DNA from: Hibiscus mutabilis
Lineage: Eukaryota; Streptophyta; Magnoliopsida; Malvales; Malvaceae
Assembly (NCBI GenBank): GCA_019671005.1
Contig: CM033714.1
Location: forward strand, 54,607,741-54,671,740
Direction: 5' to 3'
DNA: 64,000 bases
In this document: positions 55,816-64,000 of the stretch, piece after piece
Position numbering within the stretch: the stretch's first letter is position 1
Layout: the number at the start of each line of letters is the position of its first letter
Made by a program: the position numbers and the translations under genes
Notes under the pieces: generated by a model
Databases searched by the model: none
Told to the model about the DNA's origin: nothing
The model's input: only the letters and a program-made list of their open reading frames with translations

Positions 55816-56823
55816 TCAGAACTGCTTCTTTCCTTGGTGAGTAATGTCATAAGGTAATATACTGCTAACCAGAAAATTTACTAGATCTGCATAGCAGGGT
55901 GTTGTCGTGGCTACTAACAACTGCTCATTCGGGAATGCATCATGGATCTCTAAGGAGTCGTTGTCTATTTCATCATCGTCCAACCTTGACAAGTGATCAA
56001 CAACCTGGTTCTTCGTTCCTTTCATGTCCTTAATTTCAATGTCAAATTCTTGTAAAAGCAAATCCAACGAATTAAACGAGGTTTGGAATCTTTTTTAGCA
56101 ATCAAATACTTAAATTGCCGAATGGTCAATGTGGATAATTACCTTTGTACCAATCAAGTAGGAACAAAACTTGTCAAATGCAAAAACTATGGCTAGTAGT
56201 TCCTTTTTTGTCCTGGTGTAATTCAATTGAGCACCATTAAGGGTTTTACTAGCATAATATATCACATGGAAAATCTTACCTTTCCGTTGTCTTAAAATAG
56301 CCCCTATCGCATAATCGATTTCATCACACATGAGCTCGAAAGGTAAGGATCAATCAGGTTCTATGACAAGTTGATTCTTAAGGGTGTCAAATGACTTGGC
56401 GCAAGATTCATCAAAATTAAAAGCCTTATCCTGTTCAAGCAGTTTACACAAGGGTTTAGAAATCAAAGAAATATTATGAATAAACCTTCTGTAAAAACTT
56501 GGATGTCCGAGAAAACTTCAAAACCATTTGACTGAATTTGGTGGTGGCAATCTCTAAATCACATCCACCTTGGATTTTTCTACCTCGATTCCCTTCGATG
56601 AGATCTTGTGCCCGAGCACTATACCTTCATCCACCATAAAGTGGCACTTCTCCCAATTTAACACTAGGTCAATTTCTTCACAGCATGCCAACACCTTCTC
56701 CAAATTGCCGAGGTAATTGTCGAAACTATCTCCGAATAACGAGAAGTTGTCCATGAATATTTCAAGGAAATATTCCATCATGTTAAAGAAAATTGCCATC
56801 ATACATCTTTGGAAGGTTGCTGG
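55816..56823 (-). pseudogene. A3 RNase H and part of reverse transcriptase
   Basis: RNase H: MCDEIDYAIGAILRQRKGKI, YYASKTLNGAQLNYTRTKKE, IHIDHSAI and LLLQEFDIEIKDMKGTKNQV. RT: ATFQRCMMAIFFNMMEYF, then FLEIFMDNFSLFGDSFDNYL, where the second Asp of the active pair is Asn, and VLGHKISSKGIEVEKSKVDV. T3 cuts RT just upstream of the ATFQRC motif. Confidence 0.87.
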
Positions 56824-58608
56824 TGTAACACCCATTTCCCAGTCTGGTGGGGATCCGGGTCGGATAGTGTTATCGGAAGACTAATTGGAGGTTCAAAAAA
56901 GGGTTCAGAGTTGAAAGTCTAATCTAAGTATCATATTGATTATTCTTAAGACTTACCCACTTTGTTTGTTGCTAAACTTAATCGGAGTTGGGGTTAATTT
57001 TAAACTTTTCTTAACCTTATGGACTAATTTGTAAATTTTTACTAGCAATTGATTTTAATCCGATTTCGTATTACCAATTGAAATTAAACTCTCCAGTTAT
57101 TGTTCTAAGGGTTTCATTATTAGAACCTATCAATTTACCAAGCCAATAAAACCAATTTGAGACTTCTTATGAAAAATCAGTTCTGTGACTTAACTAAAGT
57201 TACCCAATTTTACTAGTACACTTATAAACCATGTTTCTATTGGTATGTCAAATTTTAGGGAATTCAGAATCCATTTACTAAGTTTTCACCTTAGGCACAT
57301 TTTAGGCACTTTTTAACCATTATAACCCATCCAAATCTAGTCATTCTAAGCATACAACAAAACCATATTACCAAGTCATCATACAATCATAGAAAGGCTT
57401 ATACAAAACAAGTTGGACCATATTCCACTTTACTAGGAGTTTATAGCTCCACATCATGTAACATTTAATATCATTTTCATATATCACATACGTGTAGCAT
57501 ATCATAGTCATGTTTGTACATATCAAAGCAAGGCAAGGCACTTACCGGATTTGCCAATAGAATTCAACATAGTTGCTCTATGGGGGAGCCCTTAAACAAA
57601 TACAAGCATAACCACAAAATAATGCAACGGGATGGCACCGAGCCTATCCCTTGACACAACTACACTCACCTCGACAACTCGATGCTTTTATGACTCTCGG
57701 ATAACAACGCCTTTATCCTTGGCTTTCGGAAGAGATGACGGTTGTTCTTTATTAACCTTTTGATCCAATCGATAGCGAGGATTTGAATTTGTTGAACCGA
57801 AAAACTCGGCTTACCACCCTATCACTGAATTGTTTCTTTTTTTCGTTCCTTGCTTGCTGTATTTCTTGCACACATTTCCCCCTATTTGTACACTACACAG
57901 CTGGCCTCAATTGCTTTCCCCATGCTCCACGAACATGGGAGAGTGGCACATTTTTTGGCATAATGCCCTTTTTTCTTGCCCACGTGGTGGCAATTCATGC
58001 CACCTTGGGCCACGTCTTCCCCAACGTGGGGAACTCATGGCAGGTTCCTTCAATTTGAAGGAATTAGCTGTGGGTCCCACCACTCACATTATTCATTCTT
58101 TTCAATACTAATAATAATAAACTGATACAGTTAGTCCGAATAACCTTTATTGCTTCAATTTAGGTACAAGATCGAGCTAATTATATAATCGATACAAAAT
58201 ATTAATTCACCGGAACCTAATCCCGACTAGACCGGTTTTCGGGGTGTGACAACTCTCCCTCCCCTTAAGAAAATTCATCCTCGAATTTTCACTTTAGGCG
58301 AACGGATGAGGATATTCTTTCTGCATAGTTTCCTCAGGCTCCCATGTTGCCTTTTCGACATAATGACTTTGCCACAAAACTTTCACTAAGGGCACAGTCT
58401 TGTTACGAAGCCGTTTAACTTCTCGTGCGAGGATCTGAACAGGTTCTTCCTCGTATGTGAGATTAGATTGGATTTCCACAGACTCCGGTTCAATCAAATG
58501 GGAATGATCTGACCGGTACTTGCGTAGCATAGATACATGGAAGAGATTGTGAATCTGACTAAACTCCTCGGGGAGGGCTAATCGGTAACCAACGAGTCCA
58601 ACTCTTTC
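56824..58608 (-). mobile_element. T3: LTR and pol end of a T2-related element in A3 RT
   Basis: LTR 56824-58251 starts TGTAACACCC and ends CGGGGTGTGACA like T2, but ~590 bp are missing near 57443. That removes the CGTA mini-hairpins and the conserved hairpin. The TATA box is damaged. 58252-58290 is the reverse of the polypurine tract, and 58294-58530 encodes the Tekay-type integrase tail (VPLVKVLWQSHYVEKATWEP). The element is cut at 58608 by LTR S. The left flank is GCTGG (56819-56823); no right partner is visible. Confidence 0.8.
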
Positions 58609-60642
58609 TGTAACACCCTAAAATTGGCCTAGAAATGTTACTACAATCTAAGCTATAGGCTATTTGAATTCATAAGCTAATCAAGTTAAAAGGAGAATGA
58701 ACATTGGCCATCCTTAGGATCAAATAAGTCAAATTGAACCAAATTGAATTGAAATTAAAACTAGAAGGCACAAATAGAAGGATGGAAATGTGATCATGCA
58801 AAACTCTATGATTTGCATGCAAATAGAATAAAATTTAGGGCCTTGACACATGTTCTCAATTGAAGAGGACATGTGCCAAAGTGAAGCATGACTCACGGCT
58901 AGGTGGAGGAAAGATGAACAAAAATAGAATCATCTCCTTCCTCCCAAAACATCCATGGCCGGAACACTAGAGAGAGAAAGGGGAGAGAAAATTTTCATGC
59001 AAACACCTTCAATTCAAGCTTCTTGATTCATCCATTGATCAAATTTAGCTTGGAGAAGGTATAATACTTGATTCTAACTTGTTATAGATTGCTTGAATAA
59101 GCAAATGATGATGTTCTTGTTGCGTTGATGAAATTGGATGATTGTTATGCATGTTAGGGCCATGATAGCTTCAATGTAAACTTGAAATTTTGATTTCTAG
59201 TAACCAATTTGATATAGGATATATGTATAGTTGCTGGGAAATTGAGAAATATGTGCTTGATTGAAAACAGTCTTGAGTAAGGACTATTTTGATGGAGAAA
59301 TTTTGTGAACATGCCAATTGAACATAGAACCCTGTTTTGATCTTGTTTCTAGATAAAATGAAGATTGAATTGAGTACATATGTTGCTGGAAATGTGAAAG
59401 CACCTAACTGGATTAGTTAAACTAGGTAATAAACTGCCTAATTGATGAAATAGATGTACAATGTTGATCAAATAAATCAAACTAGGTTCAACATGATTAT
59501 GCCCTGTTTTAAGCTCATTTCTAGGTGAAGTATAATGACCTAGACATGTAAGAACATGAACATGAATTTAATTGCCATGTTAGAACATTGCTTAGGTGAA
59601 TTAAGAAGCTGGAAATTCAACCTAGCGTAATCTGCCCAGAATGCTCTGTTGTGGGCAGTAACTTTGAAAAATCACTATAAATTGTATATAATGAATTTAA
59701 GGCTGAAATTTTTATGGAAATCACCTTGGTATATCTAAATGCATTATAAGAAAACATATCTGAACTCTGGGTTATATGCTGAAATGTAGAGGAGAAACAC
59801 TAGGGACAGTGCAAACTGTCCAGTATAGCAAGATGCCCTGTCTTTAAGTTAAAAATGTATTAATTGGAAAAGAACTAAAATCCAAGCCTTATATGGAAAT
59901 ACATACATTTTTTTTTAGCTTTCCAAAGGTGTAAACCAATTAAAATTCTGATGTACGGAATGAAAGTTATGCATGATTAAGTGATTAGAGTGCAAGCTGC
60001 CTGGCAGCAGCAATATAGGCAATTGCACACTGTTTTGTGGCATTTTGTAAACTGTCTTATAAACAGTTTTAGGCCTTTGATTATGCCTTTTTTTTACATG
60101 AACTAGAATGTAGATAAGTGTAGTTAAGTGTAATGGAAAATTTATATGAGCATGCTGCCAAATTTGTGAATGTTGTGTGCTTGTAACTTTGTCTTGATTT
60201 GGTGATCATATGATCATTATTTTGACATGTGTTTGTACTTGTAATGTGATAGAACCAGGAGTAAACTTGGTGGAAGAGGATAGAATGGATCATCCTAAAG
60301 CCAAGAACAAAGGAGTGTGGATCCAAGACTAGATAGCTTGGAGTATTGTGAGTGTAGTTACCTCTAGGGTTAGGACTAGGTCCTAACCAATGTATTCTTG
60401 TTACATTCTTGAAATGTTAAATGAATCTAATCATGTACTTGACCTAATAAGGGAAGGATGACTAAAGTAATACATGAAACTTGATCTTAGGCTTGTATAC
60501 ATGATCAATTCGAATGCGTAAGTATGATTATGTGATAACATGGATGCTTGTATGTGCTATGATGCAATGTGATTGAATGTTAAAGACTTGCTTGAGACAT
60601 ATTCTCATCTTGATGAAACGAAACATGAAACTACTTGATATG

Positions 60643-60670
60643 TGAGCTATGGCTCAATGGCCTAAGGGCC
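60643..60670 (+). repeat. Two adjacent 4-nt-loop mini-hairpins in S1
   Basis: TGAGC-TATG-GCTCA (60643-60656) and GGCC-TAAG-GGCC (60659-60670) stand in the position of the CGTA mini-hairpins of T2. S2 has GGACT-AC-AGTCC at 61686-61697. E has a related GGCT-TAG-AGCC near 6715. Confidence 0.5.
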
Positions 60671-61952
60671 TAATATGAAATGAACTTGCTTGACATGATC
60701 TTGAAACACTTGAATAAATGGTAAATCGAACAACCTTGGTAGCTAGTTGATGCGATTAGCCCCTCCTCAATCTTAATTACCACATATGTGGATGATTAAG
60801 GATTGATTCCTTCATCTTAAGGAAACTTTGATAGATAAAAAAAGAAAGAAAGAGAAGAATGAAAGAAAAGAAAGAACTCACTGGTTGATTGATAAGCAAG
60901 CACCTCCCCGTCTTCTTCCTCTAACCACCTTAAGCACACACCTCCATTGAAGGTGAAATCAAGCTTTGCTTTTCTTAAGTTCATCAATCATAAATCGTAG
61001 CAATCAATTGGGTAAGTAGTTTTCCTCAATCGGTTTATCGAATCCATGGCTAAATCATGTTTAATCTTGATCCCAAGGATTGAGTTAAACCCTAGTAATT
61101 CCCTAGGGATGTTATAGCTTGTTTTTTTTTTATCATTTTTCATAGTTATTGAGTTGCTACGATTTCGTTATTGATATTGAAATCCTTGTAATTTTGATTT
61201 TATGTAGCTCAAGATAACCAAGGTGAAGAATTACCAAATCCTCCAAATTCCACCAAGTTCAAGAACAAGGGAGTTGTCATCCGAGAGCCTTGAAAGCCTC
61301 AAAATCATTGGTGAGTGTAGTCAGAGTCAAGGGATTGGCTAAGTGCCTTCCCGAATTCATTGATGTCAATTTATTGTATTATCATCATTGGCCAAGGTAT
61401 GTTTGTATTAAGACCTCACTAGAGGCATCATCGGTAAGCTTTGGTAGGCTTACTTTATTGCTAAGTTGACTATTGAATCTTTACATGATCATCGATAATA
61501 TGAAAGTGTTGAAAAGAACTCATTCGATATGTTATGAGTCATTGTCATTGTATTGTAATTGTTACCATATTGGTTGTTGCTATTGTTATTAACATTGCTA
61601 TTAATGAGTATGGAATCCTTGGATACGAATGGACATGGGATACAATTGGCATGTCATAGAATTCATGAGCTCAATGGTAAAGAGTGGACTACAGTCCTTG
61701 AGCTAAGTCTCTTATTGGTGATGTTGGCGGGACATGGTTGTGCTGGTCTTATTAGCGATGTTGGCGGATATTGACTATTCATTGTTGGCGATGTTGGTTG
61801 GGAATTCGCCTATCCACATTACATGTCGATCCAAAGAGAATATAGGAATAAATGTTGCAAGTATTGTTAAAATATGTTTTAAGAAGAATTTTCATTGTTA
61901 TACATGTCATGATCTTCATTAATGCTTATATTATTGTTTATGACTACCTCAC

Positions 61953-61969
61953 TAGGCTAAGTAAGCCTA
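61953..61969 (+). other. Conserved LTR hairpin, arms TAGGCT/AGCCTA (LTR S2)
   Basis: TAGGCT-AAGTA-AGCCTA after CCTCAC, with a 5-nt loop that differs from the T2 loop. An ATTTCC and a TTTTTAGG acceptor-like site follow within 35 bases. Confidence 0.6.
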
Positions 61970-62379
61970 ATGCATCTCATTTCCATGCATTTTTAGGTTA
62001 AAACATAGTTGGATCAAGGATCGGAGCAAGAGGTGTTTTTGAAGCAAGTCACATTCCCTATATGTATTGTTAATCTAGTCCTTGAAATTTTAGGATGGTG
62101 GCAAAATAGCTAGACTAGTCACATATGCCCATTTGGGTGTGTATAAGTCATGCTTGCATTGTAATAATGCTTAAGACTCTAAATGGCTTTTTAGCATGGC
62201 TAAAATGCATCAGTGGCACTAAAAGGTAAAAACCTAGTAAATGGTTTCAGATGGCTCTAAAAATTGGCATGCTTGTAGATTATATGGCTTAAATCTTGCT
62301 GGTAAAATTTGTTGTATTTGGAAATCGTTCAATAGGTCAAATTGATTAAAAACCAGATGAAATTTTATCATTACAATAC

Positions 62380-62820
62380 AGGGCGTACCGATATAGGTCA
62401 AGCTATTTCGGTACGGCCTTGCATATTTGGTCGATCAAAACATAGGTTAACTAAAGTGTACCGATATGAGCTAAGACGTTTCGGTACAGAAATTGACAGT
62501 AAGGTTGAGGAATTTAGTCATATCAATACGACCTTTGGGTGTATCAAAATAGGTCAACCATGGTCAATTCGTATCGATATAGCCCTAGCTATATCAAAAC
62601 ATGTAAGGACTTTGGCAGATGAAACTTGAAACTGTGCACATCGGTATTGATACGGCCCTAGCTGTATCGAAATAGTAGTTAGAGGACAAGTCAAAGTTGG
62701 TCAACCCGTATTAATACGAATCAACCTATATCAAAACGAGATTTGACAGTCTCAAATTGTAAGTTAATCTGTGCAAGCCCGTATCGATACAGCCTTTGGT
62801 GTTTAGGTACAGATTCAGTT
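62380..62820. repeat. Array of GTATCGATAC-type dyads in LTR S2
   Basis: Eight irregular units of about 50-60 bp. Most pair a GTACCGATAT- or GTATCGATAT-type motif with a TTTCGGTAC- or TATCAAAAC-type motif 10-15 bp later, for example CGTACCGATATAGG with CTATTTCGGTACGG (62384-62416). The motif is the same as in LTR T1 (14205-14446), although the LTRs are otherwise diverged. Confidence 0.7.
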
Positions 62821-63233
62821 AATTATGTTAAAAGGCTAAGAATATAGTTTGAAAAGTTTACAAATTGATCACTAAATATTGTATGATTTAATTGAGTCAG
62901 TTAGTGAACCCCAAATGTTATGAAAATTTGTATGAACCCTAATTATGAGATGAATTACATAGAGACATAGTTAATTCTTAAGGAGGACCCTTAAAATTTA
63001 GGAATTACAGTTTAGTCCCTAAAATTTGCAAAAGTTTAAAATTGATCCCTAGATTGTAAATCCAAGCATCGTATTGAGTTTGTAACCTATCGTACTAATT
63101 ATGCGTGGTTGGTCAAGCAAGTTATTGATTGATTATCGAGTTGTGATTCAATCTTATCGTTTTGATTATCGTTTGGTTCACCGGTAGCATTCTCTGACCT
63201 GGTTATCTACTAGACCGGGTGGGGGATGTTACA

Positions 63234-64000
63234 GACTCCCCAACCAAAATTTGGATGTTGCCGCCACCCTAGGTTGTAGGTGTTGGAGTAGGGATTTTTG
63301 TTGGGGTTGGTGTTCTCTACGTAGCATCTAGATTCTTATTGTTGGGGGCATTCACTTGACTTATGTTCCCCACCACAGTGCTCACAAGTTTATTGCACTA
63401 CCTTGGCCTCTCGGACATTAGATGTCACTTGCATGTTCTTGAGCAGGTTATTTTTTACACAAAGTTCCATTGGTTAACGAGTAGATCATCATCCTCGTAG
63501 GTGCATTGATGCCATTATAGAATATCAAGATCTATAGCCAATCATGGAATCCAAGGATCAAACGCTTGCGTAGCATATCTTTATATTTGTCCCAACATTC
63601 GTACATGGATTCATCATCATATTGTGAGAATGAGATGATGTCGCTCCGCTTCTAATTGTGCACATTAGGTGGATCATATCTGTGTAGAAACTTGTTACAC
63701 AAGTCATCTAGGATGTAATAGATCCTAAGGAACAAGTCTTCAAACCCTAGGTTGATCTCGTAAGGAGTAGGAAAATAACTTGAGTCTCAATGCATCATCA
63801 GGAATCCCTGGTTGTCAAAAGTAGTCACAAACTTCTAGAAAAGCTTAAATATGCTCTCGAGCATCCTCTCTTGCTGATCCTCCAAATTGTCCAATGGAGT
63901 TGAGCATGTTGAACATAACATGCTTTAGGTCAAAGTGAGTTGTCCCTAGATCTGGTACAATAATAGATAGGTTGAGGTTGTTGATAACGGGCTCAATATG
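63234..64000 (-). pseudogene. Decayed Athila-type gag, continues beyond the window
   Basis: The minus strand reads CYVENTNPNKNPYSNTYNLG then WRQHPNFGWG at 63236-63345, the counterpart of SNTYNPAWKKLPNFSW in A2, and the sequence around 63595-63640 corresponds to the A2 gag stretch YEGWERYRELL/ADDESMYE. Many stops. It is clearly more diverged from A2 than A3 pol is, so it may belong to a different Athila family or to the missing part of A3. Confidence 0.65.

Larger units (their letters stand above)
50410..56823 (-). mobile_element. A3: second Athila element, 3' half present, in T1 gag
   Basis: The 3' LTR (50410-51754), polypurine tract, third ORF, integrase, RNase H and part of RT are present on the minus strand, in that order from left to right. 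It is related to A2 throughout but keeps the third ORF and lacks the 24-bp coding array. RT stops at 56823, where T3 is inserted. The right part and the 5' LTR are not identified; a decayed Athila-type gag at 63234-64000 could be its far side or another element. Confidence 0.85.
58609..63233 (+). mobile_element. Element S: probably chimeric Tekay-like LTR (S1 + S2)
   Basis: It starts TGTAACACCCTAAAATTGG and ends GGGGGATGTTACA. The left flank is T3 pol (CTTTC) and the right flank is Athila gag (GACTC), so the ends do not belong to one insertion. Landmarks occur twice in the same order: a 5' mini-hairpin/direct-repeat region, GAACAAAGGAGTGTGGATCC-like text (60300) and GAACAAGGGAGTTGTCATCC (61263), each followed by GTGAGTGTAG (60348 and 61311). 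I read 58609 to about 60740 as the first part of one LTR (S1) joined to the last part of a related one (S2). No coding region is supported. Confidence 0.5.

Overview
The window is nuclear DNA of a flowering plant, most likely a eudicot. The evidence is an NDR1/HIN1-like (LEA-2) gene at the left edge, then about 60 kb of plant-type LTR retrotransposons (Tekay-like chromovirus, Athila, Tat and Copia), primer-binding sites for plant tRNA-iMet and tRNA-Asp, and AT-rich spacers. I cannot name the species. Only one host gene is supported, and it is cut by the window edge.

Layout. 2-748: 3' part of the NHL gene. 1427-2940: tandem and inverted array of a ~205-bp MITE, split by a Mutator-like MITE with a 9-bp target duplication. 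3523-10156: a long solo-LTR-like sequence (D, minus) with a second LTR (E, plus) inside it. 10613-12128: a Copia-type solo LTR (L1) in unassigned DNA. From 13356 to beyond 50409: one Tekay-like Ty3/gypsy element (T1, minus) opened by four later insertions. These are a Tat element in its 3' LTR (14702-20234, target duplication GTACT), a second solo LTR of the L1 family in its RNase H (22489-23996, ACTCT), a Copia element C1 in its gag (26344-50032, TCCGT) and an Athila element A3 in its gag (from 50410). C1 carries a second Tekay-like element T2 in its reverse transcriptase (29648-48450, GCCAG). T2 in turn carries an Athila element A2 in its gag (35472-45317, CTGTC). The A2 stack is therefore four elements deep. 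Five exact 5-bp duplications fix the order, and reading frames can be followed across the insertion points. Hand-counted LTR divergence (A2 ~96 %, T2 ~92 %, C1 ~93 % identical) fits it. At the right, A3 is cut by an LTR related to T2 (T3), then by a probably chimeric LTR (S), and the window ends in a decayed Athila-type gag.

None of the elements looks autonomous. Stops and frameshifts are common, and catalytic residues are lost mainly through G-to-A changes on the coding strand, as expected of long-methylated repeats. The LTRs, primer sites, polypurine tracts and TATA boxes are still legible.

The least conventional signal is in the non-coding parts. Each retroelement family carries its own short palindrome or tandem motif, and several keep their base pairing while the arm sequence changes. 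The main cases are a small hairpin shared by four Tekay-like LTRs with different arms, CGTA-loop mini-hairpins in T2, a TATA box inside an inverted repeat in both Athila LTRs, and a GTTGCC/GGCAAC motif scattered through Athila that also overlaps its primer-binding site and has expanded into a 24-bp coding array. A 37-bp patch copied from T2 into its host C1 is a second unusual event.
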